Source: Notamacropus eugenii (lineage: Eukaryota; Chordata; Mammalia; Diprotodontia; Macropodidae). Taken from it: a stretch of 64,000 nucleotides of DNA. The notes under the pieces are model-generated. The model was not told the origin of the DNA. It saw only the letters and a program-made list of their open reading frames with translations, and did no database searches. The stretch spans positions 436,549,377-436,613,376 of the forward strand of contig NC_092875.1 in assembly GCF_028372415.1 (NCBI RefSeq), in the 5' to 3' direction. A program made the position numbers and the translations under genes. Below, piece by piece: positions 1-11,028 of the stretch (position 1 is the stretch's first letter; each line of letters starts with the position of its first letter).

Positions 1-250
1 AGCTCATCGAAGTCTTCTCAAGTTCCTCTGAATTATGCCTATTTGTCATTCATCACAGTGCAATAATATTCTATTACATTAGTGAATTACAATTTGTTTA
101 CTCTTTTGCCAGTTGATAGATACCTGCTCTAGTTCTAGTTCATTGCTAACACAAAACAGCTATAAATATTTGATATATATATGACCTTTATTTTTATCTT
201 TGATTTTCTTGGTTTGTTAATGCTTAGCAATAAGATTTCTGGGTAGAATA
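1..250 (-). mobile_element. L1 ORF2 3' fragment (old, cut by window edge)
   Basis: On the minus strand this matches the C-terminal ORF2 region of marsupial L1. The run 'ctattacattagtgaattac' and the later 'agctataaatattt' follow the order seen in better copies at 22,500-22,630. It is heavily diverged and its 3' end lies left of the window, so the length cannot be judged. No reading frame survives. Confidence 0.5.
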
Positions 251-589
251 GTTGTTTTGTCCCCCCTCCTTTTTTTTAGGACTTTAAAGTTTATTTAAAA
301 TTATTTTAAGAAATTCTGTTAACAAATATCTCAAAACAGAGTCATACAAGAAAATGAAAATTTCTATCAAATTGTCTACACACACAGTATATACGAAGTG
401 TTGCAAAAGTCTAAGTGGAGGAGCTGCACTATAAACTTAATTAGGTAGTAATAATTTGTCCTATTTTTGCCCTTTTCTGGATCTCCCTTCCCTTATATCG
501 TCACATCTTTTATTTTTTAAAACAATTTTGTATAGAGTTTTATTGATGTGTTTAAATTCTATTTTTTAAAATAATTATACTTTGTTTAA
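251..589. other. AT-rich stretch, unassigned
   Basis: Holds several T-runs and A-runs but no repeat I can name. It may be decayed L1 3' UTR or the old host sequence between two L1 fragments. Confidence 0.3.
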
Positions 590-1665
590 ACATTCTTTTT
601 TTTTTAATTTAGGGTTTACAATTCTCTCTCCTTCCTGCCTCTTTCCAACTCATTTAGAACCAATATGATATGAATTACACATGTGAAGTCATGCAAAACG
701 TTTCCATATTAGTTGTGTTGCCAAAGGAAAAAAAAAGACAATTTAAGTGAACACGTGTGCTTCAATCTGTACTCAGAATTCATCTGGTTTTTTTCTGAAT
801 GTAAAAGGCTTTTTTTCTTTGTGAGTCTCGGAATTATTTTGGATCATGGTGTCAATTAGGGTAGGTAAGTTTTCATAGTTGATCATCATTACAATATTGT
901 TGTTGCTGGGTACAATGTTCTCCTGGTTCTGCTCACTTCACTTGATAAAATTTCATATAAGTCTTCCCAGGTTTTTCTTAAATCGTTCCATTCAGTGCAT
1001 AAAAGTATTCCATCATAATCATCTGCCACAACTTATTCAGCCATTCCCCAAGTGATGGTGATCTTCATAACTCCTGGATCTTTGCCACTATGAAAAGAGC
1101 TGCTATAAATATTTTTGTATACATATATATATATGTGTGTCCTTTTTCTTTGATCTCTTTGGGATACAATAGTGTTGTTATTGCTGAGTCAACAGGTATG
1201 CACAGTTCTATAGCCCTTTGGGCATAGATTCAATTGTCTCCAGAATGGTTGAATCATTTCACAACTCCACCACCAGTAATACAATGCTTAAGATTCTTTA
1301 TTGATGCCCTTTTCTTTTCATGTCTATCATTGCCCACAATTCTACTCTTTCCTCCCCCTAAGTAGAAACAACAAATATAAGCATTTCCATATACAAAGAA
1401 CAAGAAAGAGGTTTATGTAAGAAACTGTAAAATTTTGGACACTGTTTGCTTGGAAAGAAGTAGATGTGTGGGTAAAGACATATATATGTATATCTGTCTA
1501 CTTACCTATCTGCATATATGTGTAATTCAGATCAGTCTTCCAAATGGTTATTAACAAATTGACATTCTTTCTGAAAACTATTCCTATCTTTTGTCCACTT
1601 ATGTAATGGAGGAGTTGATCTTTATTTTTTCTATTTGTTACCATGCATAATTTGAAGAATCCTCT
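590..1665 (-). mobile_element. L1 3' end fragment (3' UTR plus ORF2 C-terminus)
   Basis: A T-run at about 595-605 is the complement of the poly(A) tail. It is followed by a typical marsupial L1 3' UTR ('acacatgtgaagtcatgcaa') and then ORF2 C-terminal sequence ('gttctgctcacttcact', 'agagctgctataaat', 'ccagaatggttg'). From about 1,300 the match weakens, but 'ttttgtccacttatgtaatg' near 1,595 still fits the next ORF2 segment. It is 5'-truncated. The HAL1 that begins at 1,670 abuts it, so the HAL1 may have inserted here. Confidence 0.65.
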
Positions 1666-1671
1666 CTCCAT

Positions 1672-2545
1672 TTTTAAAATTAATTTATTTTTAGTTTTCA
1701 GTATTCACCTCCACAAGATTTTGAGTTCCAAATTTTCTACCCATCTCTTCCCTCTGTCCACCCCAAGAGATTCTGCATTCTGATTACCTTTTCCTCCAGT
1801 CTGCCCTCCCTTCTTTCATCCCCTTCCCCTCTATTTTCTTGTAGGGCAAGATAGATTTCTATGCCCTACTGCTTGTATGTCTTATTCCCCAGTTGCATGT
1901 AGAAATGATTTTTTAACATCCGTTTTTAAAACTTTGAGTTCCAACTTCTCTCCTTTCCTCCCTCTCCATCCATCTCCATTGAGAAGGCAAGCAATTTGAT
2001 ATAGGTTATACATGTGTAGTCATGAAAAACACTTCTATATATTCATGACATGAAAGATTAACTATATTTTCCTGCATCCTATATCCTGCCCCCCATTCTT
2101 TCTTTTCTGTTCTTTCTTTTGACCCTGTCCCTCCTCAAAAGTGTCTACTTCTAATTACCCCCTCCTCCTATTTGCCTTCCCTTCTATTATTCCTCCACAC
2201 CCACTTATCCCCTCCCCCTACTTTCTTAGGGTAAGATAGATTTTCATACCAAATTGAGTGTGCATTCCCTCCTTAAGCCAAATCTGATGACAGTAAGGTT
2301 CACTCTTTCCCTCTCACCTCCCTCACTTCCCTTTCACTGAGAAAGCTTTTTTCTTGTCTCTTTTTTGTGAGAGATAATTTACCCCATTCTGTTTCTTCTT
2401 TTCTCCTCCCAATATATTTCTCTCTTACCCCTTAATTTTATTTTTTAGATATCATCCTTTCATATTCAACTCACCCTGTGCCCTTTGTATATAAACAGTT
2501 CAACTTTAGTAAAAACCTGATGATTTCTCTTTGCTGCTTACCTTT
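1672..2545 (-). other. HAL1 3' UTR with two end-like modules
   Basis: Two segments, near 1,690-1,860 and 1,925-2,070, each contain the antisense form of a 'ggaactcaaa' motif followed by a pyrimidine-rich tract. Each resembles an L1 3' terminus. The rest is a long polypyrimidine tract on the plus strand with 'gataatttaccccattct' near 2,375. Confidence 0.55.
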
Positions 2546-3583
2546 TCATGCTTCTCTTGATTCTTGTGTTTGAAAGTCAAATTTTCTATTCATCTCTGGT
2601 TCTTTCATCAAGAATGCTTGAAAGTCCTCTATTTCATTGAATGACCATTTTTTCCCCTGATGTATTATACTCAGTTTTTCTGGGTAGGTGATTCTTGGTT
2701 TTATTCCTAGCTCCTTAGACCTCTGGAATATCATATTCCAAGCCCTCCAATCCCTTAGTGTAGAAGCTACTAGATCTTGCATTATGCTGAACGTGTTTCC
2801 ACAATACATGAATTGTTTCTTTCTGTCTGCTTCAACGTTTTCTCCTTGACCTGAGAACTCTGGAATTTGGCTGCAAAAATCTTAGGAATTTTCCATTTGG
2901 GATCTCTTTCAGGAGGTGATTGGTGGATTCTTTCAATATCTATTTTGCCCTGTGGTTCTAGAATATCAGGGAAATTTTCCTTGATAATTTCTTGAAAGGT
3001 GATGTCTAGGCTCTTTGTTAGATCATGGCTTTCAGGTAGTCTAATAATTTTCAAATTGTCCCTCATGGATCTATTTTTCCAGGTCAGTTGGTTTTCCAAT
3101 GAGATATTTCACATTGTCTGCTATTTTTTTATTCCTTTGGTTTTGTTTTGTAATTTCTTGATTTTTCATAAAGTCATTAGCTTCCATGCACTTCATTCTA
3201 ATCTTTAAGGAATTGTTTTCTTCAGTGAGCTTTTGGACCTCCTTTTTCTTCTGGCCAATTCTGCTGTTTAAGGCATTCTTCTCCTCATTGACTTTTTGGA
3301 TCTCTTTTGCCATCTGGGTTAGTCTATTTTTAAGGTGTTATTTTCTTCAGCATTTTTGGGTCCCCTTTAGCAAGCAGTTTTGTTGTTTTTCATTGTTTTC
3401 TTGTATCACTCTTTTTTCTCTTCCCAATACTTGCTCTACTTCTCTTACTTGATTTTCAAAATCCTTTTTGAGCTCTTCCAAGACCTGAGACCAATTCATG
3501 ATTTTTCTTGGAGGTTTTGGATGTAGGAGCTTTGACTTTGTTATTTTCTTCTGTTTGTATATTTTGGTCTTCATTGTCACCAA
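2546..3583 (-). pseudogene. HAL1 ORF1 remnant (L1 ORF1p-like RNA-binding protein)
   Basis: L1 ORF1 protein is a trimeric, nucleic-acid-binding chaperone. Fragments in consecutive pieces give its order: an N-terminal segment with 'MNWSQVLEELKKDFENQ' (3,583-3,347), a heptad-rich coiled coil with 'KKKEVQKLTEENNSLKIR' (3,313-3,071), an RRM-like middle with 'FPDILEPQGKIDIERIHQ' (3,099-2,782), and a C-terminal domain with 'ELGIKPRITYPEKLSI' (2,809-2,546). Stops and frame changes separate the pieces, so it is not translatable as one protein. The C-terminal 'RITYPEKLS' corresponds to the well-conserved end of L1 ORF1. Confidence 0.82.
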
Positions 3584-4443
3584 AGTAAGATTCTATAATC
3601 TGATTCTTTTTCTGGATTTTGCTGTTTCCCCAGCCATTTTCTTGACTTTTGAGCTCTTTGTCAAGATAGGTCTCTGCTTCCAGTGGAGGTAGGTGAGTGT
3701 ACTGTCAAATACTTGATTCCCCCACAATCTCTGGGCCTAGAGCTCCAGAAACAGCTGCTGCTACTGCCCTTGCTGCTGCTGTGGCTTCTGCGGGCTCCTC
3801 CACTGCCATCACTGTCCTAGGACTAAGGCTGAACCACTGCTCTCTCACACATGTCCCATAGGTTTTTTTTCTACTGACCTTCCAATTTATCCTTGGTGTT
3901 TTGGGGTTGAGAAGTCTGGAAACCACCACATGGTTAAGAGTTTCAGTCTACCCAAGGCCTGCTCATGTTCTGTCTGTACTGGTGTATCCTAGCTGGACTG
4001 CACTCTACTCCTAACACTGTGTTATAGATACTTCCCATTGACCTTTCAGGCTGTCTTGAGCTGGAGATTTGCTTCACTCTGTCTTTCTGTGGGTTCTGCA
4101 GCTCCAGAACTTGTTTAGAATCATTTTTTGCAGGTATTTAGCTGGGCTTAGGGGGAGAGCTCTAGCAAATCTCTACTTCTACTCTACCATCTTGGTTCCA
4201 CCCCACTCTTTCGTTCTTAAGATATTGGGACGTGTCCTTTTCCTTGTCTTATTTTACTTCTCCTGTTGTCCACATCTGCAAATTCTTGTAGTTTTCTGAC
4301 ATAAGTAGCTTGTCAGGACTTGGACACCTGAACTCATTGAAGGCAGCCAGATGCTACCTTATTATTTTTCACTTATCTTGGACTCTAATTTTTTCCTCTC
4401 TCTCTCTTCCCTCCCTCCATTCTCTTCTTTTTCATTTCTTTTT

Positions 4444-4517
4444 CTTCCTTCCTTCCTTCCTTCCTTCCTTCCTTCCTTCCTTCCTTCCTTCCTTCCTTCC
4501 TTCCTTCCTTCCTTCCT
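4444..4517. repeat. (CTTC)n microsatellite
   Basis: About 18 uninterrupted tetranucleotide units, with a slightly impure polypyrimidine flank on both sides. Such a tract is expected to vary in length between individuals. It produces spurious 'SFLPSFLPS' reading frames on the plus strand. Confidence 0.98.
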
Positions 4518-4559
4518 CCTTTCCTGCCCAACAGCAATAGTTGGTTTATTTCAATGACC

Positions 4560-5215
4560 CTTAGGTGTCCCTTGCAACAATTTGTTCATTTTCCCTTACT
4601 TGACAATCACAATTTTTATACTCAGGAAAACCTGGACTTCAGCCAGCATCCTGATACTAAGTACTCTCAAACATAACATTCATATTCCCCATTTTACAGA
4701 TCTAAAACTATATTCATAATATTTGAGCAATGTGGACCAGCTTTGCAAAAGCCATCTCTTAAACTGATCTAAATGTCTAACAAAGCTTACAAAGAATATT
4801 TAGTGCCTATGACTGGGCTGCAATAATTACAGTATTACAAAAGTAAAAACAAGGTTTGAACAATTTTATCTATTAAGATTAACAATCTTATCTAGAAATA
4901 TTTTTTTCACTCTATAACCATAGTCACTTATCTGTTTCATGTTGTACCTCACTTACACCCATTACGTGCCTCTCTGTTGCCCTTTTTAGTGACACTAATT
5001 TTTAATTATTCAGAGTATTTTATTCCAATCAAGTAGACATGAAACAACATTGATAGAATATTGATATTAAAATGATAGGGAGAAGGTTGGAGTGATCCAA
5101 AGAGTGTTATAATTTCCTAAAGGAAACTCAGCCTATTCTCTTCTGCCTAATTCTGGGGTCAACTCTTTGTATTTTGGCACTATATGTTAAAGATAGATCT
5201 TTTCTAACTCAAAAT
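4560..5215. other. No recognisable repeat or gene
   Basis: AT-rich sequence without an ORF of note, an RNA gene signature or a named repeat that I can see. Confidence 0.4.
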
Positions 5216-5221
5216 CTTTGA

Positions 5222-5318
5222 TCTTAAGATCTAAACACTAATATGCCATCAAGTCCAACTCTCACATTTTACAGTTGATGCAATAGACTGAGAGAAATGA
5301 AATGACTCTTCCAAGGAT
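5222..5318 (-). repeat. MIR/THER-type SINE fragment
   Basis: Carries 'catcaagtccaactctcaca', the ACAGTTGATG variant of the 'cattttacagatgagg' block, and 'gactcttccaagg'. This is the antisense 5' half of a CORE-SINE. It is cut at 5,318 where the next SINE-like element begins. Confidence 0.6.
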
Positions 5319-5735
5319 GTTGTTGTCCTTCATGCTTGACGAAGATGAAAATGACATCACTATAATACGGTAAAATTGTATGAGTGATGCATTTTGACTC
5401 ATGCATAAATTGGATGTAAGTGAGGCAGAGTTGCTCAAAGTTGTTGACTTTAATTTCTCTTCCAGAGTCATTGAAGTCCAATGGCAAGACAAAAGTCAAG
5501 ACAATTAGTCATGGCCTGGTATGCAGTGAACGACCTTGTTGTTTTCAATGTATGACCAAGCTCCAAGTGCTCCACAGCTCCAGAGAAAATGCTCTTCAGC
5601 TTTTTCATGGCTCTTGGAACAAATAGTTCTCATCTGCTCCTTCCACAAGGAGAAGTCTTCACATGCTTATGGTAGACATCCCTCTAACTAACTGATGGGA
5701 TTGAGGCCCTCTCGGCTACCCTTGACCCTTACCTT
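5319..5735 (+). repeat. Marsupial SINE-like element, family X, copy 1
   Basis: Starts 'gttgttgtccttcatgcttg', passes 'gtgaggcagagttgc' and 'gaacaaatagttctc', and ends after 'aagtcttcacatgctt'. The same order of blocks recurs at 21,238, 25,735 and 38,090. I recall this as a marsupial SINE linked to RTE-type elements but will not assign a library name. Confidence 0.65.
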
Positions 5736-5851
5736 TCCCAACGTAATGTTTATAGATCCAGTACTCTGTTCACTAGACCACCTATTTTCTGCAACTACAT
5801 ATAATGATAATAATAATACTTGATCTTCCTACCTAATCTGAGAAGAATATG

Positions 5852-6020
5852 GTTCAGTCAAAACAGCTCTAGACTTTGGAGTCAAAGGACTTGGGTTCAA
5901 GTTCTGGTTCTGCATGTGACTTTGGTCAAGTGACTTTACTCTTCTGGGACCCATTTCTCTACTGTCAGATGCGAGCTGGGACATTAAAAGTCCCTTCCAG
6001 CTCTACATCTATGGTTCTAA
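5852..6020 (+). repeat. MIR/THER-type SINE, plus
   Basis: Shows 'ggagtcaaaggacttgggtt' with the A/B-box-like head of a tRNA-derived SINE, 'gtgactttggtcaagtgac', and a tail like 'cccttccagctctacatcta'. Confidence 0.75.
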
Positions 6021-6075
6021 AGCCTAGGTTAGAATTCTGCTCCATCACTGACTATATGTATGACATCACTGAAGA

Positions 6076-6230
6076 CAACTAGATGATGCAGTAGATAGTG
6101 CCCAGGGCTGGAATGATGAAGACCCGAGTTCAAATCCAGCCTCCAACACTTCCTGTCTGCCTAACCTTGGGCAGGCCACCTAGAAACTTTATTCTGTCTT
6201 AGTTTTCTTATCTGTTAAAAAATCTAACAT
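6076..6230 (+). repeat. tRNA-type marsupial SINE (WALLSI/MAR1-like), 3' truncated
   Basis: Head 'caactagatgatgcagtaga', then 'gagttcaaatccagcctcc' and 'aaccttgggcaggccacct'. The usual 'ccccaaatggggtc' 3' part is missing. Confidence 0.75.
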
Positions 6231-6421
6231 AGCCACCTCATTTTACAGTTGAAGAAACTGATCCTCAGAGAGGCAAAACAACTTGCACAATAATTATAAT
6301 ACCTAAAATTTATATAGAGCTTATTATGTGCCAGGCATGGTGCTAAATACAATTATTATCTAATATGATCCTCACAACAACACTGGGAAGTAGGTGTTAT
6401 TACTATTCCCATTTTACAGAT
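6231..6421 (-). repeat. MIR fragments, antisense (two pieces)
   Basis: A short THER-like piece (6,233-6,289, 'cattttacagttgaagaaac') is followed by a MIR piece (6,290-6,421) with 'ttattatgtgccaggcatgg', 'ctcacaacaacactggga' and 'cccattttacagatg'. Confidence 0.75.
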
Positions 6422-6860
6422 GTCCCATTATGTCCATGTATCCCAGTTTGTTCATTGATTGGCAATCATTGGGTATCTATTTTGCTTCCAATTCTTTATT
6501 CCTACACAAAGTGCTACTGTGAATATTTTGATGTATGTGGAAGAGTACTTTTTGTCTTTGAACTCCTTGAGGCATATGCCTAGCAGGGAGATCTTAGAAT
6601 AAAATGATGTGGATATATAGTTACTTCTTAAGAATAATTTAAGTTACTTTTTAAAATTCCAAACTGCTTTGCAGAATGGCTGAAGCGATTCAGTGCTCCG
6701 TATACCTTTCTGCTTGTCGTCTGAATAGCCTTTACTGTTTTTGTGTTTTGTCATCTTTGTCAATTTTAAGGGGTCTGAGGGGATACCTCAGACTTGTTTT
6801 GACTTTCAGTTCTATTAATATTATTAGTGATTTAGAGGAGGCTTTCTTGTGGCTTTTCCC
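6422..6860 (-). mobile_element. Old L1 ORF2 C-terminal fragment
   Basis: Minus-strand L1 order is readable: 'ttccaattctttattcctac', 'agtgctactgtgaatatttt', 'ttgcagaatggctgaagc', 'gggatacctcagacttgttt', 'attagtgatttagagga'. It is much more diverged than the copy at 22 kb and has indels and stops throughout, so it comes from an older subfamily. Confidence 0.65.
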
Positions 6861-6922
6861 CTTGACAGAACTCAGTTGATTTTGTCTGTTTGTTTGTTTT
6901 TATCCTATGATGACTTACCTAT

Positions 6923-6980
6923 TGGGGAATGATAAAATTCTTGAGTTCAAATGGGGAATGATAGAATCCTTGAGTTCAAA
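6923..6980. repeat. 29-bp tandem duplication, two copies
   Basis: Units 6,923-6,951 and 6,952-6,980 both read 'tggggaatga..a.aat.cttgagttcaaa' and differ at two positions. A small local slippage event. Confidence 0.9.
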
Positions 6981-7019
6981 TGATCCATCAGCCTCAGACT
7001 TTCCTGGTAGGGAAGCTGG

Positions 7020-7735
7020 TCACCTGTACTTACAGGAATGTACCAACAGGCTTTTAAAAGCATTAAAAACTGAAGAAATGTAAGTAGGAATAAACACAGC
7101 TTTAAAGAAACTAAAGAGACAGACTGCGTTGCAGTTCTTTAGCTTTAGCTTAGAGAATTGCTATTCACAATACTTCACCACATGGCAGGAGTTTGTTTGT
7201 TTGTTTGTGAGAGGCACGAAGGGGACATTGAAGCCACCAGATGCTGCAATGGGTCTTGTAGTTCGCTAGGGGTCATTTACAGCAGAGTGGCTGATACACA
7301 GCAAGATGGAGTCAACACGTCCCGAGCTAGGCGGTTTCTAATGAGGGGAAGGTCTATGTGTTACACAAGCATTTCAGGGAAATTCATGGTGCAATACTAA
7401 CAGGTTTGGTAAGGGATGTAAAGGCAAGGGAGGGCAGGAAGCTCACTGGAAGTGATCAACCTCAGGAGATTTGCTGAAGTCTATCTCTGGGATTCCTTTG
7501 GGGAAGGTTATTTTGTCCATTTCTCCCACAAAAGCAAGTTGGAGGAGTGAGTCAAATCCAGAAAAAGAGAGGGAATGGTTTTATCCTACTCTGTATCAGC
7601 TCTATTATATATAACAAAACAACAGCTACTAAGGAGTTTTTCTCTATATGCAGTATAGGCCACAATATTTGCAATGGCCTTTCACATGTTACTTATGTTG
7701 ATCCAGATGAATTACTATAAGCTAGTACTATAAAC
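7020..7735. other. No recognised repeat
   Basis: Includes a short (GTTT)n run near 7,192-7,207 and slightly higher GC around 7,215-7,340. The reading frame from 7,158 has no familiar motif and is probably chance. Confidence 0.4.
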
Positions 7736-7736
7736 A

Positions 7737-7832
7737 GGTAGCCAGGTGGCTCAGTGGATTGAGCACTCTGCTTGGAATCAGGAAGACTGGAGTTCAAATC
7801 CAGTTATAGACACTTACTAGCTGTGTGACCCA
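7737..7832 (+). repeat. tRNA-type marsupial SINE, head only
   Basis: 'aggtggctcagtggattgag' and 'gagttcaaatccagttatag' through 'agctgtgtgaccca'. It stops just left of repeat A, which may have truncated it. Confidence 0.75.
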
Positions 7833-7839
7833 TAGGATG

Positions 7840-8497
7840 GCTGCTAGCACAAGTTCACTCTTGATCTGGTCAGACAAGAAAACAACTTCAGAGTGGGTAA
7901 TAATCTTACTTTATTCTAGTCTAGTCTTCTCAAAAGGGTTGCTGATAATGGAAGCACCAACTCCTGCAGCATTCCTTAATCACCCTTCTTGCTGGCAAGA
8001 AGAGGGGGCAACTACCCCTACATCTTAATGGGGTTAATTGAGACAAGTACAGCTTAGGTACTTGACTAAATCCTCTCAAGCCTCAATAGGGGCCAGCTGA
8101 GGCAAACACCGATTACCCCCAAGTTTTGATGGAGGCTGATCAAGGCACTCACAACATTGCAGCTTGTGCATTCAACCCTAAGTTTTCCCCACTCACTGAC
8201 CATGCCCACCTGCTTTATAGGGCAACAGACAAAGAAGGCATATTGCCAGCAATAGCCTCACCAGTTTACATTATCTCACTACTATATTTCACTGCACAGT
8301 TGCAATGGATATTTACAATTTAATCACAAATATTTACATTAATTACATAATGCTGTTGAAACACGGTGGAGATGTTTATAAGTCACGAGCCTGGGAAATA
8401 GAGTTTTTTATGGCCTTGGATTCTGGGAAACCAAACTCTAAGAAAGAATAACAAAAATCTACCTCACACACACTAAAATCCACCTTACTTTCAATCC
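7840..8497. repeat. Unclassified dispersed repeat, copy A (LTR-like?)
   Basis: Same-orientation relative of 11,029-11,797. Shared landmarks in order are 'gctgctagcac', 'gttcactcttgatctggtca', 'actttattctagtctag', 'gttgctgataatgg', 'cacctgctttatagggcaa', 'cagcaatagcctcac', and 'ctaaaatccaccttac'. No tRNA head, A-tail or protein match is visible. Length and single-unit form would suit a solo LTR. On the minus strand 'aataaagtaag' lies near the left end, where a polyadenylation signal would be expected. Contains three hairpin-forming motifs (8,023-8,043, 8,080-8,103, 8,126-8,143). Confidence 0.6.
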
Positions 8498-9717
8498 TAG
8501 TCTCAGAGTCTACCTCATCTGATATTTTGGTCCTGACCTCTGCTCATTAATGAAACCTTGCCCATTGATCCAGTATTGATTCTAATTTGTGTTTAGACTT
8601 GAGCCCTTATCTGTAACAAAACCCTTAGCTTCAGTACTACTTCTGTTCTTATCCAATCCTAATCTCTCCTTGACCAACCACCTCTTTCACTTAAGGTAGC
8701 TTCTCTCCAACTTCTCCTTCTGTTAGTAATTCCATTGCATTTCCAGCTGACAGAGCATATCTCCTGTTCCAATTCCTTAGTGACTTAATCTAGACTTCCA
8801 TGGTTTTTCAGACTGGCTTGGGCCAAGGGGCCAAAGGTTTGAGCTCCATGTGGACACAAACTCTATCCTTCATTCCAATCAGCGTTCTCAGAAATATTAG
8901 TCACAGGGGAGCCAATTCATGGGTGCATTAATTCACTTTAACTTCTCCATCCAGAAAAATGCCTCCAAGATTGTGTCATGTGATGGTGAATTAGCAGTAT
9001 ACATGGAAAGAGCAACGCACTATTGAAAATATTTGTTCCTTTGATTTAATAGTCTGATGATTCAGTGCTGTCTAAATCTCTTTGCTTAATTTCAAAAGAC
9101 AAATCCCATGGTCTGGGATACTACCACTAATAGTCTGGAATGAATTTGCTAAGTATTAATCCTCATGTTCTTTGTGTGAATCCACTCTGATTACCCAAAG
9201 GACAAAAAAAATTTTTTTCAAAAAAGTCATGTAACTTGAATCATATATAATAGTGAATCACACACCTGTCAGTCGGGATCATCTATAAACCTTCCCCAGA
9301 TTTAATTACAGGGATTTTTTTTTAATCTCACTACAAATCCATCAAAACTGAATTAGCTAAATCCTCACACATTCCATGTGTTAGAAAGGCAAGAGATGCT
9401 CTTTTCTTTAGTGGTGCTTCCCTTGTGACCTATATTCTTATAAACTCATTAATAGATTGATCACAGTGCAGCTGGAAAGAGGAACAATTGGTTGTAATTT
9501 AGTAACATATTTTGGAACTCGTGGAAGCAAAATTGCCAGTGTATGATAAAAGGTGGTGTCTGTGAGGCCAGCATTGTTCTGGAGTGTTAGACTGAGAATG
9601 TAGAATTAGCCCCTGTGATGACTTAGATATTAGTTGGAGTGTAGGAACTGAGTGCCATGAGGAGGAGGAGAGGCTGGGAATTGTAGTGGTAAGTGGCAGA
9701 TGCCATTGTGTTTTCCT
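8498..9717. other. No recognised repeat
   Basis: Moderately pyrimidine-rich up to about 8,870, then AT-rich. I see no coding signal and none of the repeat families found elsewhere in the window. Confidence 0.4.
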
Positions 9718-9862
9718 TCAATCAATTAAAAAAAGCATTTATTAAGCACCTACTATAAGCCAGCACCTACTATGTTAAGGACCTACTATGTGCTATGTAT
9801 TGAGGATACAAAGACAAACCAAAACAGCCCTTCCCTTGCCCTCAAGGAACTTACTATGCATT
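9718..9862 (-). mobile_element. L2 3' end, antisense
   Basis: 'gcatttattaagcacctact', 'ttgaggatacaaagacaaa' and 'ccttgccctcaaggaacttac' are the complement of the L2 3' terminus. The phrase 'cacctactat' occurs twice, so a short internal duplication sits at about 9,748-9,790. Confidence 0.8.
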
Positions 9863-10204
9863 GGCCCTACTTCCTCTACCAAGTCCTTAAGGCATTAGGT
9901 GGTATGCTTATGGGTGCTTATTTCAGTTGGGTTCTGGCTTGATAGCTCCACGATTCCTCCCCTTCCCCTAGAGTGTAGCAGTGCAGAGTAATCAATAATA
10001 ACAGCTGAGAGAGCTGATATTGGGCGAAAGGAGGGAGGAAGGGAGTGAGGAAGAGAAGGATGGAGGAATAGAGGGAAGGGAAGGTCATAATCTGAATTGT
10101 GCCACAGCTGAGTTTGCCTCAATTTTCTATCCCTGAAAGATACTGCCCTGGAACAATACCAGGCAACTTACCTAAAGATGGTTCTTCTTCCTCTTCTGAC
10201 TGAT

Positions 10205-11000
10205 ATGGGTTGTACCTTGACTACCTTATCTTGACTGCTTTATCTTTTCTCTACCCAGCTTTTCCCTTAGAAATTGTATTCTCTCTCATCAAGTCAAATA
10301 CCTTCTCTATACAGATGATTCCCAGCTCTATGTGTCTACTCTGGATCGTTCCTCTGAACTTAAGCCCCAATCTCTTATGCCCCTGGAAGACATCTTCACT
10401 TGAATTGTCCCAGCACAATTGTCTGAAACACAAAATGCCTAAAACTGACTTTATTATCTTTCCTCCTTAGTCTGTGCTTTCTCCTGCCTCATTTTTTTCT
10501 GTCTGTAACACAATCATTCACTATGTCTCCCATATTCAAAACCTTAGAGTTATCTCTGACTTTTCCCCTTTCCCTCTTTTCCCTCATGTCTTATATCTAA
10601 CTGATAACCAAATAATGTTGATTCCTGCTAGTATCTTTACATATGTCTGCTCCTCTCTGTCCCCACAACTTCACTCTAGTTTACGCCTCCATTGCCACCC
10701 TTCTGGATGGCACAAAATGGAAGTCTGGAAGTCACAAAAACGACTTCCTAACAAATCTTCACATTTCTACTGTGATCTGACCTTTATACTGTCTGCAAGA
10801 ATAATTTTCCTTATTCACAATCATGTGCCAAATTACAGATCTTCATCAGCTTCTTATTGCCTAGTGAACAAAATTCAAACTCATTTTCGTAGCATTTTAT
10901 ATAGGTTTTACAATCTGCTGACACCCTCACTTTCCATCCCATCTTGTATTCCCTTTGAGTTTTGTATACTCCAACCAAACTGAACAACTCTTTATCCCCG
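10205..11000 (+). mobile_element. L2 (LINE) reverse-transcriptase region, 5' part of a split copy
   Basis: Plus-strand L2. In frame, 'LYTDDSQLYVSTL' around 10,305-10,343 gives a YTDD version of the RT active-site box (YTDD at 10,308-10,319). It is followed by the thumb-side region of L2 ('VISDFSPFPLFPH' near 10,550). Numerous stops and frame changes. The element resumes at about 11,798-11,868 ('ttttctatgcctgaaacgtc' fits the L2 3' ORF) after interruption by repeat B. Confidence 0.7.
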
Positions 11001-11028
11001 TAAGATAGATAAACACAGCACACAAGCA

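Larger units (their letters stand above)
1670..4205 (-). mobile_element. HAL1 (half-L1) retrotransposon, near full length
   Basis: Read on the minus strand, the order is L1-type 5' UTR (4,205 to about 3,590), an ORF1 remnant (3,583-2,546), a long purine-rich 3' UTR (2,545-1,690) and an A-rich end. No ORF2 lies between ORF1 and the 3' UTR, which defines HAL1: it would depend on L1 machinery in trans. The 5' end carries 'ccaagatggtagagtag', like the YY1-type start of mammalian L1. I found no convincing target-site duplication. Confidence 0.8.

Noticed and set aside
3186-3692. Plus-strand hydrophobic frames that resemble membrane proteins
   Set aside because: They are antisense shadows of the HAL1 ORF1 coiled coil. 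Lys/Glu-rich coding strands give Phe/Leu/Ser-rich complements.
4310-4557. Plus-strand frames with repeated 'SFLPSFLPS' that look like a low-complexity protein
   Set aside because: They are translations of the (CTTC)n microsatellite, with no coding context.
10474-10983. Longest open frame in the window (169 codons, plus)
   Set aside because: It lies within an L2 and runs partly out of the L2 frame. The pyrimidine-rich strand has few stops. Not a host gene.
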